64,000 nucleotides of DNA from Pohlia nutans (taxonomy: Eukaryota; Streptophyta; Bryopsida; Bryales; Mniaceae), in the NCBI GenBank assembly GCA_022496805.1, contig CM040094.1, forward strand, positions 5,851,501 through 5,915,500. Reading direction: 5' to 3'. The position numbers were made by a program, and so were the translations under genes. Below are positions 46,974-58,031 of the stretch, one piece after another. The notes under the pieces were generated by a model. It made no database searches. It had not been told where the DNA came from and saw nothing but the letters and a program-made list of their open reading frames with translations. Every line of letters starts with the position of its first letter. The first letter of the stretch is position 1.

Positions 46974-49624
46974 ATGTCAGGGCAACGCGTGACGAGCAAC
47001 CCGCACCAAACCCTAAATCTCCTCAACGCGCGAAAGGAGCAGCTTCAGGAGGAGCTTCGGACGGTGGAGAAGCAGGTGTTGCACAATTCCGAACGCAATT
47101 TTTTAATTTTTTAATTTTTCTCTAGAGTTTTGTGCGCTGACTCCTGTTCTTAGTTTCAAATGGAACTCCAATTTTGATAATTTCTTCAGTGTGATTCCTC
47201 GATCTTATAGTCTAATTTTATCCTCTCCTTTTTTTTCAATTTTTTTTTGTTTAAGCAATACGAGTAGCCATTCAATCGTTTCGAAACTTGTGAATGATAG
47301 TTGTACGATTTGGAGACCACGTATCTTCATGACTCGAGCCAATGCGGAAACGTGCTGAAAGGCTTCGAGGGTTTTCTCTCGTCCATGAAAGGATCTGGCA
47401 AGTAAGTATATTCAAGTGGATTGAATTTAGAACTAATCGGGTGCATTTCATTTCTATGATGAGGAATTGCTTTTGTAACATTTCTTAACCCCTAAAGGAC
47501 CAAGGATTCATGGTTTTTAAAATGACAAATTCAATCGATCATATTGTGAACAATAGGATTCAGATGGGGCCAAATTTTATATCACCAGAATCAGTGAAGA
47601 GCATTGCATGTGTTGGTCAAAAAAAATTTAAACTTTAACAAAGTAAAGCTCATATAGAATCTACTCAAAACTGCTAAAAAAAACACGAGGACCAATTCGG
47701 GCTTCTTGGTCCTTTAGGGGTTAAAGCGCTAGTCTTTTACACATTCTGAAGAGCCCTGGATTCAATGCTCATATAGCATAGTGGAAGCTAACTTTTGCAT
47801 TCTTCGTGTTTCGTTTGTAAGCCTGAAGCGGCCGAGGAAATTTCAACCTGAAGATCGCCTTTTCTCTCTGTCATCAGTGACTTCGCCGGTGGTAAGTCTC
47901 TAAAATTATAAAACCATAGTTAAATTATGGATTTTCATTCACCGAACTAGTAAGTTTTCAAGGGTAAGTTTGTACTGGTAGTAGTTTCGGCAATTAACTT
48001 GAGTTGAGGCTTAAGCCATAATTGTTCTTAACCCCTAAAGGACCAAGGATTCATGGTTTTAAATTGACAACTTTAAGCAGTCATATTGTGAAAAATATAA
48101 ATCAGATGTGACCAAATTTTATATCTCTGGAATCAGTGAACAACATTGCATGTGTTGGTAAAAAAACAAACGAATTTGAAGAAAAGGAAGTCTACATAAA
48201 CCTACTCAAAATTGCAGAAAAAAACATGAGGCCTCTTGGGGGCCTTACGGTCATTACGGTCCTTTAGAGGTTAAAAGTACACTTAAGCTGCATTTGTAGC
48301 ATGAAAGCTAGATTTAGACTAGATTTTAAGGACATTTGGGTTTGGAAGCTGGATCAAAAGCGCTGGGTTTTGGGAGGGCCAATTGATGATACAATGGTAA
48401 TTCTCATAAGTTCATTGCATTTCATCTATGGCCTCCACGAAAGTTGGCTGTCAGAAAATTACCAGAGGTGAAGTAGAATTGACACTGATTTATGCACATA
48501 CTAATAATATGAGATGCAAATCTATTTCTTTTTCACATAATTTCTTGGTTTTGCTAGTCCATGCAATCTCTTCGCACTGAGTAAAATGATTGTGACTTAA
48601 GGATCATGGTATGAGTCTGCTTACGGTATTCCACAACAGTTGTAATTTTACATTTGGACTGCACTAGATCGCCATTCAAGCTAATTTATACCGTGAGCTC
48701 TGGAACATTCTACCCTTGCAGCAAAATATATGAGAAACCTTGTGCAGGGTTTGGGTGATTGACCTAATTTCAGAATGGTGTTTCTGTTTTTGTAGGTGGA
48801 GGAGGCTGGTGGAGGCCGTGATGCAGGTAACTATGCTGAAGGAGTTCCGGTAGCGCGAATTAGAGTTCGGTGTATTTCAGTTTTTGTGAAATGTTTCTTA
48901 GCTACAGGCATCTGTTCTAGCTTGCCAAGGTGTAATATTCTATGCTCTCTGTGTTTGTAGATGGCAAGCTGGACGGAAGTGGGCCTGGCCGCAGCAAGAC
49001 AAACGGATTTCTAGGAAATGGACCGTAAGCATCTGATACTCTGAGACAAAGTGGAATGCCTACCGTTGAGTTCGTTGTTCACACTGAAGCTAATTTTCGT
49101 TGCTGTGAATTATTTCTTTCAGTCATTAGAGTTAACCGAAAAGAAGCCCATCTAACCTCCCTTTTTGCTCTACTTCTAACCTCTCTTTTGAGCTATACTT
49201 GGGTTGAATAGTGTCGTGTCATAGATTGTCCCCTTGTGCCCCATGGGCTTGGAGGTTTGGTAGAAGGTGTGGGAGTCATTGCGAGGTGTGGAGAATAATG
49301 ACAGTGGCTTGCTTTGGATCATCTCCCAACTCATCATGAACTAGTTTTCGGTCCATTTATATTTCAATATGAGTTCAAGAGGAATTCAACACGAGTTTGC
49401 TAAAACTTTCCTCTTTTGGTTAACTCTATTGTTTCGGAGACGATTCTGTGTGTCTGAACGGAGCATAATTACTTTCAGGTCAGTAACATTTGTAATGTGA
49501 GGGTGTGGTTTTCTGCAGTGGAAAGCAGAAGCGTGGTCGAACTGGACCAAGAGAAGGCAAGCGGATCAAGCAAGTGACTGATCATGGGCAGGAGGAAGAG
49601 GATGATATGGATCTGCTGAGATGA
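46974..49624 (+). CDS. EAF6: EAF6, NuA4 histone acetyltransferase subunit
   Basis: Small subunit of the NuA4-type histone acetyltransferase complex (chromatin modification-related protein EAF6/MEAF6), acting in the nucleus. Six exons join in frame to 157 residues: 46974-47075, 47301-47401, 47822-47891, 48796-48826, 48961-49024 and 49519-49624. Donors are GTGTTG, GTAAGT, GTAAGT, GTAACT and GTAAGC, and every acceptor is AG. The N-terminal coiled coil (LLNARKEQLQEELRTVEKQ) is followed by the family core YDLETTYLHDSSQCGNVLKG, LKRPRKFQPEDRLFSLSS, and then a Gly/Lys-rich basic tail (KQKRGRTGPREGKR) and an acidic end. The start MSGQRV is the first ATG in frame. Introns 2 and 3 each hold a family-A TTAA MITE in the same orientation. 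The first codon of exon 2 is TTG where homologues have Val. It looks functional. Confidence 0.93.
47485..47724. mobile_element. TTAA-type MITE, family A short form, copy 2 (EAF6 intron 2)
   Basis: 240 bp from TTAACCCCTAAAGGACC to its inverse GGTCCTTTAGGGGTTAA. It is nearly identical in layout to the copy at 48028. Confidence 0.87.
48028..48274. mobile_element. TTAA-type MITE, family A short form, copy 3 (EAF6 intron 3)
   Basis: 247 bp from TTAACCCCTAAAGGACC to GGTCCTTTAGAGGTTAA. A short duplication (GGTCATTACGGTC) lies near its right end. It has the same orientation as copy 2. Confidence 0.85.
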
Positions 49625-50036
49625 ACGGTTTGGCGTTGAGCATAGAAAGCATGATTGTGCTATCTGTGGCCTTAGTTGCTCTTTCATTTTCTTCGTGTTA
49701 CCCCGCTATTCAAGAGACCAGATGCAGGGTGCTTGCTAGAACACCTTTGAAAGGATGTGTACATAATGTTTCTTGTTCACATGAGCAAATGCTCTCTTGT
49801 ATATTGCTACTAGTTGGAAATGGCAATACCTGCTCAGGGTATGTATTGACACTGATTTTCACTATTGGGCCAAGTAATGGAATCAACTCATCAGCTTTTC
49901 TCAGCTTACTATCATCTTCATGCCGTAGATCTCTATCATGGACGATCTGAGCTTTCAGATGCTCTAGCTATATAGCTCGTTTGTGCACCTCCAAACAAAT
50001 GCTATTCTGTTCTAAAAAAACAAGGTTAGTTTATTA

Positions 50037-50277
50037 CTCCCTCCGTCCCAAAGTTATTGTCATGTTTGAAAGTCATGTTTGAAAGTGCTTTTTTAAGTAG
50101 GTCAAAAAACTACTTCATTGTGGCTAATTTTATTTAGGTTGCAATGAACACATGCAATGTTCTTCAATCATTCTAGTGACATAATTTGGAACCTTTTTTA
50201 ATCATGTTTCTTACAATATGATCAATGAAATTGGTTCAAAGAAATACCAAGCAAACAAGTTGAACAAACGGAGGGAG
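50037..50277. mobile_element. Stowaway MITE, copy 2
   Basis: 241 bp with ends CTCCCTCCGTCCCAAAG and, inverted, CTCCCTCCGTTTGTTC, flanked by TA. It is inverse to the copy at 34486-34735. It lies 0.4 kb past the EAF6 stop codon. Confidence 0.88.
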
Positions 50278-50614
50278 TAATTTTTTACAAGTTTCGTATA
50301 TTTGAGAAAATAAATACTAAAAAATATTCTTAGATGGTCTCAGAGTAGCCAAATATCACTTGAAATAAAATTCCCTCTTTTTGTTTCTCTATCCTTACAG
50401 TATTCCACTTTTTTTTCTTCTTATTTTAGAATTATATTTGAACCTTAATATGGTAATTAGTTTTTTGGTTTTTGTTTCTCGACACTATGACTACAAATGA
50501 TTCTGTGTTTTAAAAAAATTCATGAATACTCTCCGTTGGCTTAAGAATAGCCAAATATCACTATTTTAGAATTGTCAAAAAATTTAATATTTTTTAATAT
50601 TGAACAAAACACAT

Positions 50615-50731
50615 ACCTAGTTACGGTGATTAGTTTTTGGTTTTTTACACTTCCACTACAAACTCAAGTTCTATATCCTAATTTGAATTTTTCTAGAGTC
50701 AATAAAAATCCCATCACCCTCATCTTTTTCC
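50615..50731. repeat. Direct repeat flanking the PRP4 kinase copy (3' side)
   Basis: About 117 bp, matching 52207-52325 in the same orientation: TACGGTGATTA, CACTTCCACTA, AAACTCAAGTTCTAT, GTCAATAAAAATCCC. The kinase copy lies between them. A weaker relative of the first part occurs near 50450-50510. Confidence 0.7.
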
Positions 50732-50774
50732 CCTGTGATGAACGAGGAAGTATCCAAGATTGTCAATATATACA

Positions 50775-51908
50775 CTATTGTTTCGAAATAAACGGGTGGT
50801 TTAATGCCTCTACTACAGTCAATCGCTTATTTGGATCTAAAATAAATATCCTCTCTAATAGATCTCTAAACATTGTTGTCCATTTATCTTGTGGCCCCAT
50901 GCTAACAATAAAATGTCCCATACCTTTAGGTTTGGAAAAATGGTCATTTTTAACAATCTTCTTCATCAACTTTTTTGTGATGGAATCTTCTTCTATGATA
51001 TATAAATTTAAATCTTGATCAAAGTAGTGGTTTTTCAACTGTGCCATTTTCAACAACTTTTTTGGTAAAACACCTTTTAATTCCATATGTAATTGCAACA
51101 TGTGAGTATTAGTCATTCCCTTGAATAGCACATCGCCTGAATAAAGCTCGTACAAACAACAACCTACCGACCACATATCTATGGCATGGTTGTAAGGTAA
51201 GCCTAGAATGATTTCAGGTGCTCGATAGAATCGACTAACAAGGTATGGTTGGATCTCGATTTGAGGTCCAATCCGCACTGCAGATCCAAAATCACATAGC
51301 TTCAATGTTGTCATTGCATCATTTATCAAAATATTGTCAGGTTTGATGTCACAATGCAAAACTCCACACTTTTGCAAATGCTCGAGTGCAATGAATAGTT
51401 GTTTTGCATAAGCTCAGGTTATTCCAATATTGTAGCGAAGTTTCTTTTGAATTGCACGGAGGTTTGTGTGCAAGGACTCAAACACCAAACACAAATGATT
51501 GCGATGTTGAAAACTAGAAAGTAGTTGTACGCAATGTCTCTTGTTGTTGGGATCGGCTTCATTTAGTCTTTTCAATATCTCCACTTCTTTGAGCCCGCAT
51601 TTATGCATGAAGTCATTATTGCGAATAATTTTAATTGCAACTTCATTATGATCTTTTTTGTTTGCTTTTAAGTCTTGTGCATGAATTACAGTTGAAAATA
51701 CACCACTTCTATGTGACGCCAAAACACGATAACGACCATCCATAATCTCACCGGGGTGAAAACGATAACGCCCTTCGTGGTCATCCCAATTGTCATTTAA
51801 TGCAGTGAAATTTGTAGCTTCATTGTTGTTGTTTTCTACTTTCCAACCACCTACAGGTGAATCTGCAAACATGTCGGTACCCCATTCATAGTTGCTGGAA
51901 CCCTCCAT
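50775..51908 (-). pseudogene. PRP4K: 5'-truncated, intronless PRP4 kinase copy
   Basis: The parent is the nuclear CMGC kinase PRP4, which phosphorylates spliceosome components. This copy spans the last ~375 residues only: DNWDDHEGRYRF, glycine-loop region SGVFSTV, VAIKII lysine, FESLHTNLR, catalytic loop HCDIKPDN, DFGSA, the PYLVSRFYRAPEIILGLPY activation segment, WSVGCCLYELYSGD and the C-terminal LDPNKRLTVVEALNHPF. There are no introns. An in-frame TGA at 51414-51416 stands where homologues have Arg before AYAKQLF (a CGA to TGA change), and a few codons before it are missing. Loss of the N-terminal half, no introns and a stop indicate a retrocopy. The rest is remarkably open, so decay is recent or selection persisted for a time. 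Confidence 0.88.
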
Positions 51909-52206
51909 TTGTCTTGCCCTGTATAACGTCTTTTATTTACCAAGGTAATATATGATAAATCTCAAATAAGTTTTAATTTGAGACAATACTTATTGATAGT
52001 CTTAAGTAATTGTTCATCAAGACCGTCAATAAGTATTAGTCTTCGTAGTACTTAATGATAATATTACTAAGTACTATATCAATAAATAAATAAATAAAAG
52101 AAATGAAGTTTGACAGTTGATAAGTAATATATACTTATTTATATACACAAAAATTATGTAAAAAAAATGAACCATGGAAAGTAAAAGAAAGTAAAAGGAT
52201 ATTTCT

Positions 52207-52325
52207 ACCTAACTACGGTGATTACTTTTTGGTTTTTTTCACTTCCACTAGAAACTCAAGTTCTATGCCCCAATTTGAATTTTCTGCCAGTCAATAAAAA
52301 TCCCTTCACCGTCATCTTTATTCCC
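52207..52325. repeat. Direct repeat flanking the PRP4 kinase copy (5' side)
   Basis: Partner of 50615-50731, about 85% identical by eye. It lies roughly 300 bp upstream of the kinase ATG. Confidence 0.7.
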
Positions 52326-52329
52326 AATC

Positions 52330-53008
52330 TAACCATCCACTCACCTTTTCCCCATGTTTGGTCATATGTGTCCACATCTCTTTCAACTACACTAAATAGG
52401 TAGATTAGTGTTAGATACACTAATTTACATAAACATGTTGTAAGTTTTTACCGTTGATCAATTTTTTTACCCTCTATATTAATCAAGATGGGGATCTTTC
52501 AATAGTATTGGAATCAATGTCTTTGGTAAATTTTTTTGTCGAGAGTAAAAATCTATAATATTTAGTGTATTGTTATCATCACTGAATGGAATAATCTCAC
52601 ACGTTGTGATGGCATATTTCTGACTCTAGAACTGCCGCTCCACCAGTCTAGCTATATAAATATAAATATAAATATAAATAGACAAATTTAGCTTCAGAGT
52701 TTAGTTTTCTTCTGTTTTTTGTTGTCAAGATATGGAGCTGCGGATTAACTTATTTCATGCATGATTGTGGGCTCAAGTTAGAACTCAATGAAGAATGTAG
52801 TGCATCCATACTAATTGTTGACGTATGTATGATGAATATGTCTGTAGTTGTTTGTGTCCATGTAGGGGCCACGGTGGAAGGTGCGACACAAATCGAAAAA
52901 GCAAAAGCCAATGGTGGAAATTGAAACTTGAAAAATAGAAAGCATTTATTATTTTATTTTATTTTTATTTTATTTTTTTGGCAATTTACAATTTTTTTTA
53001 CTACATAT
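52330..53008. other. Intergenic, short ATAA microsatellite
   Basis: ATAAAT repeats about four times at 52657-52680. A TA-type MITE end (TACACTAAATAGG) appears near 52388 without a matching partner. No gene is seen. Confidence 0.4.
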
Positions 53009-53009
53009 A

Positions 53010-53089
53010 CTTAGCTTTCCAAAGAATTACTTAGCTTTCCAAAGAATTACCTAGCTTTCCAAAGAATTACCTAGCTTTCCAAAGAATTA
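53010..53089. repeat. 20-bp tandem repeat, four units
   Basis: CTTAGCTTTCCAAAGAATTA is repeated four times with only a T/C change (CTTAG to CCTAG), so it is a young array. Confidence 0.9.
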
Positions 53090-53188
53090 TTGGCTACACA
53101 TGCCAATGATAAAGGGATGATTGATGATCGATATACTCTACGTTTTTACCCAGTTTTCTTATGGCAACATAGAAAACCCATATTTCAA

Positions 53189-53577
53189 TTAGCCCTTAAA
53201 CGTCAAGGGAAGCCCCATGGGCTTATTTATGAGAGAATAATGAAGAAAAAAGTGGATTTTCTCAACCAAATCAAGTGAGGATTGGTGCATTGGAAAGCTA
53301 CTGAAAAAGCAATCTAAATTCTAAATTTGTGCCTCATTTGGGAGATTGTGGAAACATTGGCAAGCAATCAAAGTTATCAAAATGAGCAGAAATTGAGGTT
53401 GAGGCAATTGAGGTCGTTTTTTGAAAAGTGCCGCAGTGCTACAGTGCCGCAACAATGCTGGCCAACAGAGCCGTTTTTTTCCAAAAAAACCAATTTTTTA
53501 TTTATTTTTAAATTCTCCAAAAATTTAGATTCCTTTCGGGCTGCTCCGCCCAGGCCCTCTTGACGTTTAAGGGTTAG
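53189..53577. mobile_element. TTAA-type MITE, family D, copy 2 (TTAG target)
   Basis: 389 bp. The left is TTAG then CCCTTAAACGTCAAGGG, and the right is CTTGACGTTTAAGGG then TTAG. Both sides carry TTAG in direct orientation, which shows that the four bases are duplicated target. The interior is the inverse of 57651-58031 and 7600-7889. Confidence 0.82.
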
Positions 53578-53669
53578 GAAGCTGGCGGTATATAGCCACA
53601 ACAAAATTTGTTATTTGGAACCCATCGATACTTAGTATGCGTACTACATCATTGGTTTTACATTCATTG

Positions 53670-53806
53670 ACCATAGAGTCTATCCTCAAAAGAGGGCATC
53701 CAAGGTAGCATGCGCCCTTCTGGTCGTGGTGGCCAAGTTGATAACACTTCTCCCAACAGACTCTTCATTCACGCTAGCCCCCTGGGCCAAAGTTCCTCTC
53801 TCTCTC
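53670..53806 (+). mobile_element. SINE, (CT)-tail subfamily
   Basis: 137 bp between 14-bp target duplications TTTTACATTCATTG (53656-53669 and 53807-53820). The head AGTCTATCCTCAAAAGAGG matches the 43377 copy. An A-box-like GTGGCCAAGTTGATAAC follows. The core is CTCTTCATTCACGCTAGCC, the hairpin GGCCC-type (GCCCCCTGGGC) and the tail CTCTCTCTCTC. Confidence 0.85.
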
Positions 53807-54208
53807 TTTTACATTCATTGTTTCTTGATCATTCTTGATATTGGGAAGAATTTGATTAATCTTTTCTATCGATTACTTATGTTGTTTTGCATATAAATAT
53901 GTTACTCCATGTAAAAAATTCTTAAACTTGAATTAACCAAAAACAAGAAGGGCTCTATACAGAGTTTGTGTAGAGCCAACAATCTTATATAAGCAATTTC
54001 TGACATGTCTTATACATTAATAGTCCCATGGTCCCTTCATGAATACAATTATAGGCTTGAGGGAACTTGTGGAAACTCTCCTTTAGCATTTGGGAGGCCA
54101 CGAGTTCCACTCCCATTGACAATGCAGGGTCTTTCTTTAGATTATTCTTCAACCCAACTTAAACTAATTTTGCCGTTTTTTAGAACTAAAAACAAGTTGA
54201 TCACTAAG

Positions 54209-54565
54209 TTATGAGGTGAGTTTCCACTTTGAGACACTCTTTTCGATTGACTCTATTATTTCCAATGTCGTGACTAATACAGGAAGATTATAATACTGCA
54301 CATGACCTGGTTCCACATAGTTTTCTTTATGTAGTTGATCTTCCGTGATGCTGACTTGGCTCCTTTCCTCAAGGAAGATGAGTTTCCTGATGTTGACTTG
54401 GCTGAGTTGGCTCCTTTCCTCAAGGAAGATGAGTTTCCTAATGTTGACTTGGCTCCATTCCTCAACCTCTGAAGGACCGAGAGTGTTTGGTTTAGATTTT
54501 TTTACCATCTCCACAGCACTTTGGATTGCACTCTGAAGGTCATTCAAAAAGTCAGACCTCACCAT
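54209..54565 (-). CDS. Hypothetical ORF with 17-residue tandem repeat
   Basis: 118 residues from ATG 54565. The N-terminal helix is FLNDLQSAIQSAVEMVKKS. Then two perfect copies of a 17-residue unit (SQVNIRKLIFLEERSQ-) are encoded by a 51-bp tandem duplication. The C-terminal part reads YYNLPVLVTTLEIIESIEK. I recognise no family. It may be a fragment of a larger gene, since no splice partners were found. Composition suits coding DNA only moderately. Confidence 0.3.
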   Translation of the reverse strand: MVRSDFLNDLQSAIQSAVEMVKKSKPNTLGPSEVEEWSQVNIRKLIFLEERSQLSQVNIRKLIFLEERSQVSITEDQLHKENYVEPGHVQYYNLPVLVTTLEIIESIEKSVSKWKLTS

Positions 54566-54599
54566 GTAGTTTCTCTACTCAGCATCACTTTTGAAAATA

Positions 54600-55560
54600 G
54601 TACTCCGTAAGTGAGACACTCACAAGTCACCACGCATGGATTGTGTAGTTATGATGTGTAATTAAGAAGAGAAGATAAACTAGCAAGAGTGATTTTGAGG
54701 GCCCTGGATTTGGTTACATTTTCCAATGTCATAATACAAATAATTGTTCATCAACTCAGTCTCATCCATTTTTCCATAGCAAGAGTGGTATCAAGAGTGC
54801 TAATAAAGATGCACTTAACGAAGGTGAATTTTGTGAAAAAGTAAAGAGAGAGAAAAGGAAAAAGTCATAACATTCAGTAACCTTCATGCCCACTCCCTTT
54901 CCTTCATGCACTTTTCTCATTACCTTGAGCCTCCACCTGTCCACTTAGCTACTCATGGATGTAGAATATTCCGCAAGTTAGGAACAGTACATGCTACTAA
55001 ATGTTATGGTATTTTATGGTATTGGAACTTATATGGACTGAGAGTTCAGTGGAGCCAGAAATGTATCATTTTGTATGAATCTTGAATGCAATGACAGAAG
55101 TAATTTGAGGAAGGTTCCCACGGTTTGGCCGGCTCAATATTTGTTCAGTATTGTTGACAGGGGAGGCGATTATTACTGATCTCAATAATGAACTGCAGTG
55201 AGGTGCTTACAGTTGTCCAAGTTCCACTACAAGGAGGTGTCGCTTTTCACTCGGTAGGATCAAACGGCTCCACTTTGCACTTACTACCCAGGCGCTCAAG
55301 AATTGGTGAGTGCAATTTGTCACGTAGGAAAAGTGTGTACATTGAACTCTGACACTGTTTTGTGGTCTGAGCGAGAAGCGACACCTTTGCTAGAAGTGTT
55401 CAAGAATTAGCAGAGAATCGAAATACTCTTCTCCACCAAGTATCAATATACAAAGCTCTTTGCCTTCTTTGGAGGTGGATGTCATGGGTAGTCATGGCAG
55501 AGTACCCCACTCCATCAGCATACTAGGATTCAGGGTTTGAAAACGACAATTTCAATCAAA
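54600..55560. other. Intergenic with an imperfect inverted repeat
   Basis: GGTGTCGCTTTTCACTC near 55235-55251 and its near inverse GAGCGAGAAGCGACACC near 55370-55386 suggest a small hairpin element. No target duplication was identified. Confidence 0.35.
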
Positions 55561-55622
55561 CGATGTGCCAGTCGCGATTTCATTCCTTATTCATTTATAC
55601 TAAGTGAAAAACGACACTTTTC

Positions 55623-55738
55623 CTACTAGTGTATACTCATATAGCCAATCTACTACTTCATAGTTTCTCAGTGCAGTCTACTACTAGTGTATACTCATAT
55701 AGCCAATCTACTACTTCATAGTTTCTCAGTGCAATCTA
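55623..55738. repeat. 58-bp tandem duplication
   Basis: Two almost identical 58-bp units, each starting CTACTAGTGTATACTC. It is a recent local duplication. Confidence 0.85.
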
Positions 55739-55959
55739 CTGTGCATCTCCGTCTCCGCTAGCAAAAGAAAGAGTGATTTGTTGAATGTTGGAACATTTGG
55801 AGGTTTTTAAGTTTTGGTCACCATGCCACTACATTGTGAAATAAATCTTTATGAATTTTGTGTTCCTGTGTGATTTTTCTAGCTCTTGTCGATATCCATG
55901 TCACCTCTTATTTCTTGCATGTATGAACGACGTTTGATGGTCGCCATTTTTAAGTGCGC

Positions 55960-56250
55960 ATTTGCATGAGGCGCAAGAGGCTATGAACTTGATGATGTGG
56001 CAAATTGCATATGGATGAGAGATATGCACATAGAGACTTGAAAGCCTCCAATGTGCTTATCAATGCCAGTGGTGAAGAGAAGCCCTTGAATGATCTAGAA
56101 TCATTATTTGTAGAAAGGAAGTTTGATTGTCAAATTGCAGATTGATTGGAATTGTGGACACGAGATATTGGAGAGCACCTGAGATCTTGAAGGTGTTGAA
56201 GAATCTTTGATAGAAAGGATGGGAGAAAGGATTGCCATGCTAGAAGTTGT
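55960..56250 (+). pseudogene. Protein kinase fragment
   Basis: Reading across frames gives QIAYG, then YAHRDLKASNVLINASGEEK (catalytic loop, 56024 on), KFDCQIAD in the DFG position, and GTRYWRAPEILKVLKN (activation segment and APE). A frameshift precedes the loop and a stop follows QIAD. Neither lobe is complete. The HRDLKASNVL type with WRAPEIL is that of plant Tyr-kinase-like enzymes. It is non-functional. Confidence 0.78.
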
Positions 56251-56300
56251 CATTTACTTTTGGAGGTACAGTTGATACCATGTGAGGCATGGTACAATTA

Positions 56301-57619
56301 GGGGGTCTTTACACTAGTGACCAAGGGCCGTGGCCAAGGGAAATTCTGCACTATGATTGGAGGATAAGAGCCGGCCGGTCCAAGTACACTTTACACTAGC
56401 CAAAAAAGGAGGAAGTGACCAAGACTAAAAATGGATGAGAAAATGACATGGAATCCTACATGTCCAGAAATGGATAAGGATTCGTGGTCACCCGGATAAT
56501 GCGGCGAGACCACCAAAATAGGTTCTCTCGCCGCAAAATCCGGGTGACCAAGAGCTGAAAAAACCATAAACCAATGGAATTTTTTTAATTTTTGGCAGTT
56601 TTCTATTTTAATTTTAAAAAAATTCGGCTTAAATCCTATTTGAGTTTTTATCATGTCCAACTCTCTTGCATTGGATGACAAGTAAGTAGTGAGTGAAGAG
56701 AGGTGAATGCTTTGTGCTTTATGCAAGTGGAGTGGAGTTGTGTCCAACAATGCATATGGGATATGTAAACTTTGAATTGAAGCACCTAGTTAGTCTTCAT
56801 TTTTATAACACGCATAAATTTTGCATAGAGTCTTCAAATGACATAAAATTTGTCGGAGATGAAAGATTACTTGATTTCTAAACTTTTCTTAGACCAACAA
56901 AATTCCAAAAAAGTTGATCTTCTATGCACAAATGAGCTCCAAAAAACTGTTATGAACGCATTTTAATTTTTTGATCTTTACACGGCTGCAATGTTTTGTC
57001 CATATCTTTTGCATTAAGACGTATTTTGACACAAAAATTGTTGGAGGTGGAAGAAAGATTGATTTATCAACTTTTGTTAGTTGGAAAAATTTCTATAAAA
57101 CTTCATCTTCTATGCTCAATTGGACTCCAAAAATCTGTGTACAACACATTTGAAAAGCCTCACCTAGAGTCTTGATACTTCTTAACCCATATTCTTTGTG
57201 GACTAATGTAAGTGAGCTTGATTACAAAAGGAGCACCTTCTCTCCTCTAAAATTCACAAAAGCTTCCATTGAAAGTAAAATTCTTCTGACAAGTAAAAAT
57301 TTCTTACTTTTCGGCAATTTTGAAAAATAACTAATATTATATTTGGCAAAAAATGCCAATAATATTCCAAAATTTTAGGCATCTATTTTTAGAATTATTT
57401 TGTGCCGAACCTACTATTAAACTATGGTAATTTTGTTTCGCCTCACTAAAAAAATACATTAAAAAATTCAGCCCACCTTCCCTTTGGTCCAAGTTCACTT
57501 TACACTATTGTTGGTGACCAATGGATGGGAAAGTTGGCTCTTGGTCATGGCTCTTGACCAAGGGCAGTGACCAAGAGAATTATCCATCCCGGCTCTTGGT
57601 CACTAGTGTAAAGATCCCC
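56301..57619. mobile_element. PIF/Harbinger-like non-autonomous element with central hairpin
   Basis: 1319 bp with TTA on both sides (56298-56300 and 57620-57622). The ends are GGGGGTCTTTACACTAGTG and, inverted, GGGGATCTTTACACTAGTG, continuing ACCAAG. A 29-bp inverted repeat at 56486-56514 and 56521-56549 (GGTCACCCGGAT, TGCGGCGAGA) has a 6-base loop. The ACTTTACACTA words recur inside, so older ends may be nested. No transposase is seen. Confidence 0.8.
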
Positions 57620-57650
57620 TTAATACCATGCCGGGGTAGAGTTGAAATCC

Positions 57651-58031
57651 TTAACTCTTAAAGGACAATTTGGGTCCTGGGTGGGCAGCCCGGAAAGAAT
57701 CTAAATTTTTTTGAAAAAAAAAATTAAAAAAAAAAAAAATTCAAAAACGGCTCTGCAGTGCAGTGCTAGCTAGCACTGTAGCACTGTAGCACTGCGGCAC
57801 TGCTGAACTTCAGCTGCCCCATCCTCAAAACTTGTTCAATTTGATAACTTTGATTGCTTACCAACGATTCCACAATCTCTCAAATGAGGCGAAAATTTGG
57901 AATCTAGATCGCTTTTTCAGTAGCTTTCCAACGCAACAAGTCTCGCTTGATTTGGTTGAGAAATGAAACTCTGTCTCCAATTATTCCTTTAAACCAAGCC
58001 CGTGGGGTTGGGGTTGTCCTTTAAGGGTTAA
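57651..58031. mobile_element. TTAA-type MITE, family D, copy 3
   Basis: 381 bp from TTAACTCTTAAAGGACAA to TTGTCCTTTAAGGGTTAA. The last TTAA (58028-58031) also serves as the first of the next element. Confidence 0.8.

Noticed and set aside
46665..46992. ORFs just upstream of EAF6
   Set aside because: They cover the flanking repeat, the likely 5' leader and the EAF6 start in other frames, and show no family features.
53010..53089. CRISPR-like array
   Set aside because: The 20-bp units are directly adjacent with no spacers, in a eukaryotic genome; it is a simple tandem repeat.
56391..56750. 119-residue minus-strand ORF
   Set aside because: It lies within the Harbinger-like element and spans its hairpin, with no recognisable domain.
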